From contig NZ_CP136910.1 in assembly GCF_033100115.1 (NCBI RefSeq), forward strand, positions 4,281,001 through 4,345,000: a stretch of DNA of 64,000 nt, in the 5' to 3' direction. Below the pieces are notes generated by a model. The model worked only from the letters and a program-made list of their open reading frames with translations. It did no database searches and was not told where the DNA came from. This document shows, piece after piece, positions 43,216 through 52,018 of the stretch (positions are counted from its first letter, which is position 1; each line of letters starts with the position of its first letter). Made by a program: the position numbers and the translations under genes. The stretch comes from Anaerocolumna sp. AGMB13020. GTDB taxonomy: Bacteria; Bacillota; Clostridia; Lachnospirales; Lachnospiraceae.

Positions 43216-44121
43216 ATGCGAATTAAAAAAATGGATTCAAAATCAATTATTCTCCATGAGGAGACCGAAGTAAAATTCAAAACAGCGGGAAACACCCGAG
43301 AAGTCCAATTTTCTGCAGGAGTTAACAGAAGATGTCCGATACAGAATATCTCTAAGGACAAATACCTTGATAGAGAAACTGGAGAAATCAAAGAGAGAAA
43401 GAAATCTGAGAACCGTTACCAGTCTCCTAAAAGCGTCAGAAAGAGTATTAACAAACTGATGGATTTGATACGGTGTAATGCCACAGAGACAAGCTATTGT
43501 AAATGGCTTACTCTGACTTATGCGGATGCAAAGACAAATCATGAAAAAGTATATGAAGATGGAAAAATATTTCTGAGGAGATTGCAACGATATTTGAATA
43601 ACCAGACTGATTTATCAGATGGTCAAAAGACGTTTAAACGTATTACAGTAGCAGAGCCACAGGGCGAGAAGCATGATAATTCATGGCATCTGCATATCCT
43701 GTTGATATTTGAAGATGTAGCACCGTTTATAATAAATGATACAATAACAGAGTTATGGGGGCATGGGATAACAGATACACATAAAGTTTATGATGCAGAT
43801 GGTCTTGCCTTGTATTTCAAAGTTTATCTTAGTGATGTTGAATATACTGAGGGTGATGAAAATTATGATGTAGTAAAAAAAGCTGTGAACAGAGAGTCAA
43901 AGCAGTTTATCAAAGGTGGCAGACTTAAATATTATCCCACAGGAATGCCACTTTTCTCAGCCAGTAGAGGCATGAGCCGACCAATGGTAGAGAAAATAAG
44001 CCATAAAGAAGCAATGGAACGTGTCAGTGATTTTACATTGGTGTACCAAGAAACATTTTTGATTGGTGATGAGTGTAAAGTAGGAAATATTATTGATAAA
44101 AGATATTATAAGAAGCAATGA
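43216..44121 (+). CDS. Rolling-circle replication initiator-like protein (HUH Rep)
   Basis: 301 residues from the ATG at 43216. The metal-binding HUH motif is visible as SWHLHILLIF (about residue 158), preceded by a LTLTY strand typical of motif 1 (KWLTLTYAD). A catalytic Tyr is likely in the GLALYFKVYLSDVEY region. The C-terminal YYPTGMPLFSASRGM block is familiar from Rep proteins of clostridial mobilisable elements and plasmids. It would nick the origin and start rolling-circle replication, so this island contains or once contained an autonomously replicating element. Confidence 0.8.
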   Translation: MRIKKMDSKSIILHEETEVKFKTAGNTREVQFSAGVNRRCPIQNISKDKYLDRETGEIKERKKSENRYQSPKSVRKSINKLMDLIRCNATETSYCKWLTLTYADAKTNHEKVYEDGKIFLRRLQRYLNNQTDLSDGQKTFKRITVAEPQGEKHDNSWHLHILLIFEDVAPFIINDTITELWGHGITDTHKVYDADGLALYFKVYLSDVEYTEGDENYDVVKKAVNRESKQFIKGGRLKYYPTGMPLFSASRGMSRPMVEKISHKEAMERVSDFTLVYQETFLIGDECKVGNIIDKRYYKKQ

Positions 44122-44586
44122 CAAACCAGAAGCGGCAGATATTTGAAAGAAAATCTGTCATTTTGACTTATACTAAATTGATTTCATCCATACTGATATG
44201 GTATCAGAACATGAAATAAAATTAAGTGCTTTTTCAGTCAAAGGGGTACTAATCTCTTGCAGAGGCTCCTTTTTCAAATAGGAACTTTAAGTTCCATTCA
44301 ATCAATCTAAGTCACAAAAGTTGCCATAAAAAAGTGGCATTTTAGGGAATAAAAAATTTCTGGCATCTATATTTCTGAAAATTCCTTGATAAACCGTGCA
44401 ATTCTGTAAGTTAGAAAACGAATATCAAAGTGTCATCGGGAAAGCCACATTTACCTCTTTTTTTGCAATATAGGAACTTGTCACAATTTTATGGATTTGT
44501 ATCTGCTTCTTAAGGACTCTCATATTTTATTAATCTGTATGTAGCAAGTGATATGAATTTTCATTGTATTTATAACGGATTGGAGA
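44122..44586. other. Non-coding region after rep
   Basis: No gene seen. GGAACTTTAAGTTCC (44281-44295) is a perfect palindrome, and AAAAAGTGGCATTTT with AAAGCCACATTT (44332-44450) are weak inverted matches. May contain further origin functions of the Rep element. Confidence 0.4.
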
Positions 44587-44595
44587 GTGATTGAT

Positions 44596-44862
44596 ATGGT
44601 TTATGGCATTATTTCTGAGAAAGATAATGAGACTACAAGAACGGTGTTTCGAAGTAAGAAGATAACAGATGGTCAGATTTATTCCGTTAGCCAGTTGGGG
44701 GTATTCATTCCTTGCCTTTGGTTGGTTTGCCCACACGATTGCACATGTTGCCCTACGTTGACTTCTATCGCCCTTGGTGCAAACTACTGCCAGTCCGATT
44801 CAAAAATTGCACGTTGGGCGAATTACGGCTCAGCTTGTAAGTTCCTATTCGTACTGGTTTAG
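44596..44862 (+). CDS. Small uncertain ORF
   Basis: 88 codons from an ATG at 44596 after GAGAG. The first 35 residues (MVYGIISEKDNETTRTVFRS) look protein-like; the rest (CLWLVCPHDCTCCPTL) is Cys-rich and may be out-of-frame or vestigial. No family recognised. It could be the start of a gene from the Rep element whose end is lost. Confidence 0.3.
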   Translation: MVYGIISEKDNETTRTVFRSKKITDGQIYSVSQLGVFIPCLWLVCPHDCTCCPTLTSIALGANYCQSDSKIARWANYGSACKFLFVLV

Positions 44863-44999
44863 GAACTAGGCGGAACACGGGGCAATGTATCTTGGGGGTA
44901 TTGGTTTTATGGAACTTTACTGGTGTAGTGATTGGAACTTGGCAGGATTTTAAGGGTTTCACAGCTTATTGAATTATAAGAGAAGGAGTGGATTTTGAT

Positions 45000-45574
45000 A
45001 TGAATAAGCGAACAAGAGCGATTGATACAGATACCTATAAACTAATTATTGCTACCATGAAAACTGGTTTTGAGTATGATGGTGTTGTCTATAAGCCAAA
45101 TGAAAGAATTGTTACTGTACTGGTATTGGAATATAACCTTGGCTTGCGTGTAGGTGATATTCTAAATCTGACGATGGAGTCCTTCGTGAAAGATGGTAGT
45201 CGGTATCGTTTGGATATCCATGAACAGAAAACGGGTAAGTATCGGAATTTTACCGTACCTGTGGATATTTACAGCTATATTAGGGATTATGCTTATGAGA
45301 ATGGGATTCATCTCAGAGCCAGAATGTTCCCTATCACAGAACGGGCGGTATTGAAGCATTTAAAGTAGTATGTGAGTATCTTGGATTAACTGGTGTCGGC
45401 AGTCATTCATTTCGTAAGGCATTCGCCACCAATGTATATGTGAACAATCATTATAATATCGAACTGGTCAGAACTCTGCTCTAGCATTCCAGTGTGCTTG
45501 TGACACAGAGGTATATCGGAATCGGTTCTAAGGAATTAGAAGATGCCATTCAGAAAAATATCTGCCTTGGGTAG
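45000..45574 (+). pseudogene. Tyrosine recombinase, broken by a frameshift and a nonsense codon
   Basis: The first frame (45000-45368) encodes a catalytic-domain start with LEYNLGLRVGDILNLTMES (box I Arg) and HEQKTGKYRNFTVP, then stops at AAG TAG. In the +1-shifted frame from about 45356 the protein continues VVCEYLGLTGVGSHSFRKAFA (HxxR), reads LVRTLL-TAG-HSSVLVTQRYIG and ends at 45574. The TAG is a single change from CAG, since LLQHSS is the family sequence. Two lesions make it non-functional. Start ATG has AAGGAG 11 bases upstream. Confidence 0.88.
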
Positions 45575-45604
45575 AAAAGTGAAAATTTCAAAGGCAATGA
45601 GCAT

Positions 45605-45650
45605 AATCCGCATGGTACTTGGCATTTCGCCAGTATGGTGCGGATTTTTC
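45605..45650 (+). terminator. Terminator of the integrase remnant
   Basis: AATCCGCA (45605-45612) pairs with TGCGGATT (45639-45646), followed by TTTC. Confidence 0.7.
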
Positions 45651-45704
45651 TATGTAAATTAGTAAGATGGCTCGAAAAAAGTTCGTAGTTTTTAGAAAAA
45701 GTGC

Positions 45705-46176
45705 TTGACAGAGGCGTAGCGGTCTTTAGAATACCTGAAACTATTTCTCCTACTATGTTCTTTGGCTGAGAATGAAGAATTTGATTTTCTCTTGTGATTT
45801 TTCTGTATGAGATGGTGGCAGTTTTGGCGGTCTTGCAAAAAGTGTGATTTGTATAATAGGGGTAGGCGGTGTAATACCTGTCGCTTCTACAGAATTAACT
45901 TGAAATGCGACGGCACAGAGAGTTAATATCACACACAACTTCAAAAGCAGTTCGTAAGTCTTTTGAAGTCTCTGCAGTTCTTGCAGGAGCAGACATTCTC
46001 CATGAAAGTCGGCGGTATCCGTGGATGTTATCCAAAGATATTTTGAGTCCGACCAGAAATGGATAGACTTAGCCACCCTTGTCCACCCAGTTGCAAAAGC
46101 GTAATTCTGGGACAGAGACTTATCAGTTGAGGTTGTCAGTGTTTCGACCAAACATAGAGAGAATGGAGAGTTTATT
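45705..46176 (+). ncRNA. IS110 5' non-coding end with promoter; candidate bridge RNA
   Basis: A promoter-like TTGACA (45705-45710) and TAGAAT (45727-45732, 16-bp spacer) precedes about 440 untranslated bases up to the IS110 transposase. In IS110 elements this side encodes the bridge RNA whose loops specify target and donor. Short hairpins such as CTTCAAAAG/CTTTTGAAG (around 45939-45967) and GCAGTTCTTGC are visible, but I cannot assign loops. RNA identity is inferred from family and position. The exact left boundary of the element is not determined. Confidence 0.5.
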
Positions 46177-47421
46177 ATGATTAAGGAAAAGTATATTTAT
46201 GTGGGTATTGATTTACATAAGGAGACCCACACAGCGGTTATTTTAGACTGTTTTAATAACAAACTGGGTGAGATTACATTCGCCAATACACCAGCAGAAT
46301 TTCCGAGATTGGTGAGGAAAGTGAAGAAGTATTGTAACGATGGAAAAGAACCAGTCTATGGTCTTGAGAATGCCTATGGTTATGGTCGAGCACTTGCGGT
46401 ATGGCTGATTGATAAAAAGTATATCGTGAAAGACGTGAATACTTCCATCTCCAACCGACAGGCAAAGCACCGAGGTGCCATGTATCGAAAGAGTGACAGT
46501 GATGATGCACAGGCGATAGCCCTTGCAACCATTACCATGCTTGATACACTTCCAGATGCGTGCCCGAATGATGCGTATTGGTCACTTGGTCAGTTAGTAA
46601 ATCGCAGGGATAATATCATGCGTCATAGGATTCGATTAACCAATCAGCTTCATGAACAGCTATGTATTGCTTATCCCAGCTATAAGGTGTTCTTTACGGA
46701 TATCAGCAGACCTACTGCTCTACATTTCTGGTCGAGGTACCCATCACAGAAGTATCTAAAGGGCAAAGGGGTAGAGGACTTGAGAGAGGAATTAGTTCCT
46801 GTCAGCCACAACCGATGTTCCACTAAGACCTGTGAAAAGATTTTAGATACAATAAAGAATGACAAAGTGAAAGGAAATGAGCATCAAGATGCCAGAGATG
46901 TGGTAACCAAAGGAATTGTCAGTGATTTGCAGCATTATGAAAAGCAGTTACAGGAAGTGGATACGGAGTTAGAAAAGCTGTATCATTCCCTTGGTTGTAC
47001 CTTAACCACAATTCCAGGGATAAATATCACGACAGCAGTGAAAATGCTTGCAGAGATTGGCGATATCAACCGCTTTTCCAATGCATCGAAACTTGCACAG
47101 TTTGCAGGTATCGCACCGCTGAAACTGTCATCGGCAGGAAAAGGTACGGATAAGGCATCCAAACAGGGAAACCGAAGATTACAGGCAACAATATACTTTT
47201 TGGCGTTACAGATGATACAGGTATCAGCAAAGGGAACACCGAGAAATCCAGCATTCCGTGCTTATTATGAAAGAAGACTAGCAGAGGGAAAGAATGGTCA
47301 GCAGGTCTTAATTTGCATATCGAGACGGTTGATAAATATCATCTATGGAATGTTAAAGAGCGTTACAGAATATCGAATGCCAGAGGTAAAAGAGAGCGAT
47401 ATGAATTCCGATAAAATGTAA
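46177..47421 (+). CDS. IS110-family transposase (DEDD recombinase)
   Basis: 414 residues, full length. The DEDD RuvC-like domain has Asp in YVGIDLHKETHTAV, Glu in YGLENAYGYGRALAVW and the Asp pair in SDSDDAQAIAL. The C-terminal transposase_20 domain contains LTTIPGINITTAVKMLAEIGD, and the serine motif region AGIAPLKLSSAGKGTDKASKQGNRRLQ. These enzymes insert the element using a bridge RNA and leave no terminal inverted repeats. The ORF is intact, so the element may be active. Confidence 0.96.
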   Translation: MIKEKYIYVGIDLHKETHTAVILDCFNNKLGEITFANTPAEFPRLVRKVKKYCNDGKEPVYGLENAYGYGRALAVWLIDKKYIVKDVNTSISNRQAKHRGAMYRKSDSDDAQAIALATITMLDTLPDACPNDAYWSLGQLVNRRDNIMRHRIRLTNQLHEQLCIAYPSYKVFFTDISRPTALHFWSRYPSQKYLKGKGVEDLREELVPVSHNRCSTKTCEKILDTIKNDKVKGNEHQDARDVVTKGIVSDLQHYEKQLQEVDTELEKLYHSLGCTLTTIPGINITTAVKMLAEIGDINRFSNASKLAQFAGIAPLKLSSAGKGTDKASKQGNRRLQATIYFLALQMIQVSAKGTPRNPAFRAYYERRLAEGKNGQQVLICISRRLINIIYGMLKSVTEYRMPEVKESDMNSDKM

Positions 47422-47532
47422 GTAGGAAAAATATAGAATATGTGATAAAATTTTAAGCAGATAAAGACCTGCTTGGAAAAATGCGACTTTTTCAAAGGAG
47501 TAGGAAATCGGCTTAGATAATTTTAAGTATAA
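47422..47532 (+). mobile_element. Right flank of IS110 copy 1
   Basis: Short non-coding tail after the transposase with AAGCAG-N8-CTGCTT. The element must end before the toxin-linker sequence that begins around 47510; the exact end is not determinable without an empty-site comparison. Confidence 0.4.
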
Positions 47533-47952
47533 AGAGTCCAAGTCAAGGGTGGCAAAGAGACTGTTACATATAGAAGAGTTCAGGGAGGTCAAGGAACACA
47601 GTCAAGCCAACAGAGAGTTGTAATAGATAACGATGGTAATGTTTATATTAATAAACCAGATAAAAATTTAAATATAAGTATTGATGATGGTGAACATTCA
47701 CAACATTTTTTAAACAATAGACCAGGTGCAGATATATATGAATTTGAGGTTCCTAAATGGTTTGATGATATGGTACAAGAAAATACGATTCCTCAAGCAG
47801 GATATAAAAATAATCCATTAAATCAAGGTGGAGCTGCTCCAAAATTAACAGACCCAACAACACCAGGTAAAAGTATTGAGTTCCCATCACCATGGGTAGA
47901 TTGGATGGAAGAGTATGCAACAAATGGTAGGATAATCAAAGGAGGACAATAA
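47533..47952 (+). pseudogene. Orphan C-terminal toxin cassette, 5'-truncated
   Basis: An open frame without its own start encodes GGKETVTYRRVQGGQGTQ, then VVIDNDGNVYINKPDKN, SIDDGEHSQHFLNNRPG, EFEVPKWFDDMVQENTIPQ and NPLNQGGAAPKLTDPTTPGKS. It looks like the complete C-terminal module of a secreted polymorphic toxin; activity not recognised. Just upstream, in another frame, is the linker KYKESKS, matching KLKDSKSGW upstream of the EndoU fragment at 48883. The next gene starts 3 bp after the stop and is probably the immunity gene. Without a delivery domain it is an orphan cassette. Confidence 0.7.
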
Positions 47953-47955
47953 CTT

Positions 47956-48495
47956 ATGGAAAGATTGATCCCTGATAGCAATGAAAATATTATTGTGGGA
48001 GTATTCTATAATGGAATTTTTAGTTGGTTTGTAACCGATAAAGAACTTTGGTTCCTAAATTACAGAAAAAGAATTGATGCATTTAAAGAAAAAGGATTTG
48101 ATGTAGAAGAATATATTGACGAGGTCAGAAAAGACATATTGATTTTGAATTCTGATAATGCTAAAATATTTTTAAGAAGAATTAAAAAATATGAAATTGA
48201 AGCAAAGGAATTAAGAGAACTTTTGGAAAAAAGCAGAGAATCAGATGTTGATTCGTGGTACTATGATTTTCGTCCTAGTTTGTATGTAAATTTTGATTCC
48301 CATAAATTATTTTCTCTTTATTCAGAACCAGCTTCATACGAAGAATATGCACCCCAAAATTGGGAAGCAAGGTATATTGATTTTTTGGATACTATCCCTT
48401 ATGAAGAGAAATATTGGTTAAATAGAGACTGTGAAGATTTATTATCAAGGAGTAAGTATGAAGAAAACCATATCAATAATGTCAGAAGAATTTGA
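47956..48495 (+). CDS. Candidate immunity protein for the orphan cassette
   Basis: 179 residues, acidic and aromatic-rich (NGIFSWFVTDKELWFLNYRKR, DSWYYDFRPSLYVNFDSHKLFSLYSEP), AT-rich. No domain recognised. It follows the toxin fragment by 3 bp with AAAGGAGG as ribosome site, the arrangement of toxin/immunity pairs. It is retained intact although the toxin has lost its delivery part, which fits selection for immunity against siblings. Its last codons overlap the next small gene. Confidence 0.6.
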   Translation: MERLIPDSNENIIVGVFYNGIFSWFVTDKELWFLNYRKRIDAFKEKGFDVEEYIDEVRKDILILNSDNAKIFLRRIKKYEIEAKELRELLEKSRESDVDSWYYDFRPSLYVNFDSHKLFSLYSEPASYEEYAPQNWEARYIDFLDTIPYEEKYWLNRDCEDLLSRSKYEENHINNVRRI

Positions 48496-48664
48496 AAATG
48501 AAAAAACAGGAGAAAAGGTTGAGGGTGTTACTATAATGGTGGATGGAGTATTCAAAGAATTTTTGGATATAATTAAACATCAAAAGCCTCAATATGAGAA
48601 TAATGTTAGTCTTATTCAAGATGCACTAATGAAAGGACTAGAGTCCATCAAAAATAGTGTTTAA
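48458..48664 (+). CDS. Small hypothetical protein in toxin/immunity cluster
   Basis: 68 residues from the ATG at 48458 (AAGGAG seven bases upstream), overlapping the previous gene by 38 bp. EFENEKTGEKVEGVTIMVDGVFKEFLDIIKHQ: an acidic strand-rich start then a helical tail. No family recognised. Probably co-transcribed and perhaps a second immunity or accessory protein; terminator at 48696 ends the unit. Confidence 0.6.
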   Translation: MKKTISIMSEEFENEKTGEKVEGVTIMVDGVFKEFLDIIKHQKPQYENNVSLIQDALMKGLESIKNSV

Positions 48665-48695
48665 CAATTGATTTTCTAGCTTCAACAGACAACTC

Positions 48696-48744
48696 AAAAC
48701 GGAGATATCGATAGGTTAATACACCTTGGAATATCTCCGTTTTT
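48696..48744 (+). terminator. Terminator of the cassette cluster
   Basis: AAAACGGAGATAT (48696-48708) pairs with ATATCTCCGTTTT (731-743 of that kilobase), ending in T5. Confidence 0.88.
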
Positions 48745-48882
48745 CACCTATTATGTCAAGGCCGTGAGCTTGTTTATCAAATAAGGGGTATCTGATTGGA
48801 TAAATATAAGTTGAAAGATTCCAAGTCAGGGTGGCTTAAAGACTGAGGGGGTGGGGAAGATTATTAGTAATATTTCCCTGAG

Positions 48883-49104
48883 ATGGAAGCAAAGATCTTA
48901 GAGGGACAAAGAATTGGTACAGGTAATAAGGTAATAGGTGGACATTCTCCAAATGCTCTTAATAATAATAGCCCCATCTTTACTGTAGAAGAAGTAAAAA
49001 TAAATGCGGATGGCACAAAGGTGGTTAAGTACTATGAGCAATTTCCTGATGGTAATGTTTCTAGGCTAAAGACAAGCACTATCTTATATGCGACATTTTT
49101 CTGA
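48883..49104 (+). pseudogene. Truncated EndoU-type toxin domain
   Basis: KILEGQRIGTGNKVIGGHSPN followed by FTVEEVKINADGTKVVKYYEQ and FPDGNVSRLKTSTI matches the first half of bacterial EndoU nuclease toxin modules (EndoU_bacteria), with the GHS catalytic-His region. The reading frame loses similarity after KTSTI (about 49083), where the second half of the domain should follow. Downstream is IS110-related sequence, so the cassette was cut by insertion or deletion. The upstream linker (KLKDSKSGW) is shared with the cassette at 47533. Confidence 0.75.
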
Positions 49105-49179
49105 AAAGCAACTGGAAGACAAACAGGAGGCAATCGCAATCCAAACAGTTATCAGGTGCAACGGGAAAATCCTATATTT

Positions 49180-49657
49180 TTCAGATTTGCCCAACAAGGC
49201 TTTTTATCGCCTGATTGGCATATATGTTTTACCATCGGCTTTAAAGGTCACACAGGGGCAATTATTTGCGACACAGGGCAAAACGAAAGTGTTTTATTGA
49301 TTCTGTTTCTCCAGAAACTTATCGAGATTACCTACCCTATGGTTCATGGTGAACCATGAATTTACAGGAAACTGGTTCTATGGTAAAATGGAGCTGCCGG
49401 GGGTTACAGGGGGGGAAACACTATTTCTGTAGCTCCCTTTTCTGTTCTTTTTCTGACGTTCCATCTATCAAAAATAAATCCAGAAATGACTTGCAATCCA
49501 TTCCATACAGAGTTAACATCAACAATCAATAAAAGAAATAACTTGTCCTATCACCCATTGGTTTGTTGTAGATTGGCTGTCGCCCCCTTGCGGACTCGTG
49601 AAGAGTTAACGCTGTCATCTGAGGTTGCCGGTACGGGAACCGATTGGTTGGAAACAA
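49180..49657 (+). repeat. IS110-associated repeat, copy X
   Basis: About 480 bp, homologous to 50046-50485. Shared blocks: GCCCAAC.AGG, CATCGG.TTTAAAGGTCACACAGGG, GGTTCATGGTGAACCAT, CTGGTTCTATGGTAAAATG, GGGGGTTACAGGGGG, ACTTGCAATCCATTCCATAC, and GGGAACCG.TTGGTT. Between CACACAGGG and GGTTCATGG lies a non-matching window of 76 bp (59 bp in copy Y). It sits directly upstream of the truncated transposase and contains stable hairpins (GGTTCATGGTGAACC; GGGTTACAG/CTGTAGCTCC), so it is a candidate bridge-RNA-encoding end. Confidence 0.75.
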
Positions 49658-49674
49658 GATCTGGAGGGAGAGAA

Positions 49675-50223
49675 TTGCAGAAAAGAGAAAATCTGCTTTA
49701 TGTGGGGATTGATCTGCATAAGGAAAGTCATACCGCAGTGATGGTGAACTGCTGGAATGAGAAGTTAGAGGTAGTCGTCATTGAAAACAAGCCCAGTGAA
49801 TTTAAAAAGCTGGCAGAAAAGGTAAACAGAAAATCCAATCACCTTGGGCTTGAACCCATTTACGGATTGGAGAATGCATACGGCTACGGCAGAAGTTTAG
49901 CTGTCTGGCTGATTGAAAAAGGTTACATTGTAAAAGACATTAATCCTGCCATGGCATATGACCAGAGAAAAAGTGCACCTATGCTCCGTAAAAATGATGA
50001 GCATGATGCGTATTGTGTGGCAACGGTTCTGATTAACCAATTGCCCAACGAGGTGTTTAATTGCCTGAATGGCATAACATGTTCCACCATCGGTTTTAAA
50101 GGTCACACAGGGCTAACTGGGAATGGGACCTCCATTCTGCCTTATTATTGGTTTAAAGATAACTACTTACCCCCATGGTTCATGGTGAACCATAGGATTT
50201 ACAGGAATCTGGTTCTATGGTAA
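49675..50223 (+). pseudogene. IS110-family transposase, N-terminal half only
   Basis: Starts at TTG 49675 after GGAGGG. Residues match IS110 DEDD transposases up to about 50052: LLYVGIDLHKESHTAVMV, YGLENAYGYGRSLAVW and NDEHDAYCVATVLINQLPN. Compared with the intact copy at 46177, similarity stops just after the Asp pair; the frame then runs through copy Y of the repeat and ends at 50223. About 280 C-terminal residues are missing, so it is inactive. Sequence divergence shows it is a different element from copy 1. Confidence 0.9.
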
Positions 50224-50485
50224 AATGATGCTGCCGGGGGTTACAGGGGGTGAAAACACTTCTTCTGTAACTCCCTTTTCTGTTTCTTTTCTGCCGTTCC
50301 TTTCTGAAACTAAATCCAGAAATGACTTGCAATCCATTCCATACAGAGTTAACATCAACAACCAATAAAAGAAATAACTTGTCCTTCCACCCATTGGTTT
50401 GTTGTAGATAGGCTGCCGCCCCCTTGCGGTCTCGCAAAGAGTTAACGCTGTCATCTGAGGTTGTCGGTACGGGAACCGGTTGGTT
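50046..50485 (+). repeat. IS110-associated repeat, copy Y
   Basis: Second copy of the block described at 49180, joined to the truncated transposase. Hairpins conserved with changes (GGGGTTACAGGGGGTG / CTTCTGTAACTCCC). The similarity to copy X ends at GGTTGGTT (about 50485), where an IS3-like fragment on the other strand begins. Confidence 0.75.
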
Positions 50486-50553
50486 TCTTCTTTTTTCAAA
50501 TATTTGAAGAAACATTCACAGCAGGCATTGTCGAAGGATATGTTCCCTATTAC
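50481..50553 (-). pseudogene. IS3-family transposase fragment
   Basis: The minus strand encodes GNISFDNACCECFFKYLKKEETNR, interrupted at ETNR by the IS110 repeat boundary. DNA..E.FF..LK.E is the region around the last catalytic Glu of IS3-type OrfB integrases. Only about 24 codons remain. Confidence 0.6.
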
Positions 50554-50648
50554 TTATTAGTCTCATAATAGCAGCGTATCAACTTTATTTATTGACGTAT
50601 TGTTTGATATAATAAGAAACAAAATATCTGAAGTCTGGAGGAGAACCA

Positions 50649-51797
50649 TTGACAAATACGGAATATATAATGGACTTGCAGTATTTATACTTAGCACTTA
50701 AAACACACCCGTTACTAATAAATAATGAACAGAAGAAAAAATGTTTTGAACAGTTATTCGAAGGTAAGCAGGATATCCACTATAATTATAATAGTTTTGT
50801 TGACGTTGCGACTGAACTGACAAGCTTTTTTAATGATGGACATACTAATATTGAACTACCATATACGAATCGAGATCGCTGCTTATATATCAAATGTGAT
50901 TGGGATGAAATAAATAAGAATGATTTAATAATTACAGAGCAATTCGATAATATAGGAATATATTCAAAGATTATTTGCATTGAGGGTAAGACTATAAGTA
51001 ATATTATTAATTTGCTTGGTACTAGAATACCTCATGAAAATAAATATTTGGTAAAAAGCAGAATGGTAAAGTATCCTTATCTAAACTATCATATGTTCAG
51101 TGAAATGAATATGATAGCTTTGTTCGGAAAAAAGAGATGTTATGAAATAATTTTTAGTAATGATAATAATACAATTAAAAAGAATGTTCCCTTAACTTTT
51201 TACAATGGTTTTTTAGATTTTTCCAATGATGAAGATTTTCTTTCATATGAAATCCAGGATACAACTATGGTTTTACATTTAAACGCATGTATCTATAATG
51301 AAAAATATATAGAAACCCTTAATCAGCTGGCTTATATATGTAAAGAAAAAAAATTAACTTCATTTATATTAGATCTTAGTAAAAATATGGGAGGAAGTTC
51401 TGCTGTTATAGATGCATTTATTAAGTTCACCAATGTAGATTATTTTAGAAGATATGAAATGATTGATTTTTCTTCAGGTGAAATAAAGTCTGTCACAAAT
51501 AGACATGTCTTTGTAAAAAATAATAAAGAAAAGATAGCCTTTCCAGTTGAAATTTATTGCAGAGTTTCTCATAATACGTTTAGTAGTGCACGGACATTTG
51601 CAGTAACTTTAAAGGATAATGGAATAGCAAAAATAATTGGATTGCCCACTGGTGGAAAACCTAATTCATTTGGCATGCCTCAAAAATATAAAATGCCTAT
51701 AAGCAATATCACATTTAGAATATCAAGATGTTATTTTTTAAGACCTGATTCAACAATGGATAATGCAGTTACCTTAATGCCGGATACTGTGCTATAA
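50649..51797 (+). CDS. S41-family peptidase-like protein
   Basis: 382 residues from a TTG start with GGAGGAG seven bases upstream. FFNDGHTNIEL near residue 56 and the C-terminal core FILDLSKNMGGSSAVIDAFI, HNTFSSARTFAVTLKD and IIGLPTGGKPNSFG match tail-specific protease/CtpA-like S41 domains. The catalytic Ser is expected in FSSA. No signal peptide or PDZ domain is evident, so it may be a cytoplasmic or diverged member. Lower GC than the chromosomal genes and its position beside the island suggest acquisition. The terminator is perfect. Confidence 0.8.
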   Translation: MTNTEYIMDLQYLYLALKTHPLLINNEQKKKCFEQLFEGKQDIHYNYNSFVDVATELTSFFNDGHTNIELPYTNRDRCLYIKCDWDEINKNDLIITEQFDNIGIYSKIICIEGKTISNIINLLGTRIPHENKYLVKSRMVKYPYLNYHMFSEMNMIALFGKKRCYEIIFSNDNNTIKKNVPLTFYNGFLDFSNDEDFLSYEIQDTTMVLHLNACIYNEKYIETLNQLAYICKEKKLTSFILDLSKNMGGSSAVIDAFIKFTNVDYFRRYEMIDFSSGEIKSVTNRHVFVKNNKEKIAFPVEIYCRVSHNTFSSARTFAVTLKDNGIAKIIGLPTGGKPNSFGMPQKYKMPISNITFRISRCYFLRPDSTMDNAVTLMPDTVL

Positions 51798-51844
51798 GCA
51801 AACACCGGAATTACTGTGCAGAATTCACCATATAGGTATTGTGT

Positions 51845-51888
51845 AAAATTATTAGCTATCAACTGATGTTGATAGCTAATAATTTTTT
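51845..51888 (+). terminator. Terminator after S41-like gene
   Basis: AAAATTATTAGCTATCAA (51845-51862) pairs perfectly with TTGATAGCTAATAATTTT (51869-), then T-rich. Confidence 0.93.
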
Positions 51889-52018
51889 CGCACAAATGAA
51901 GGAGTATTACATGGTTAAAAGTAATTTGCATAGTGTAAGCTGGTAGAAAAACAATGGATAAAATAAAGGGTTTTGTGAAGAATTGAATCATATGATAAAA
52001 ATTTCTCAGAAAGAGATA

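Noticed and set aside
45753..46151. 132-codon frame on the minus strand upstream of the IS110 transposase
   Set aside because: No ribosome site or family; the region is better explained as the non-coding end of the IS element.
39395..50600. Complete integrative element with att sites
   Set aside because: Both integrases are broken and no convincing flanking direct repeat or tRNA gene was found, so ends cannot be assigned.
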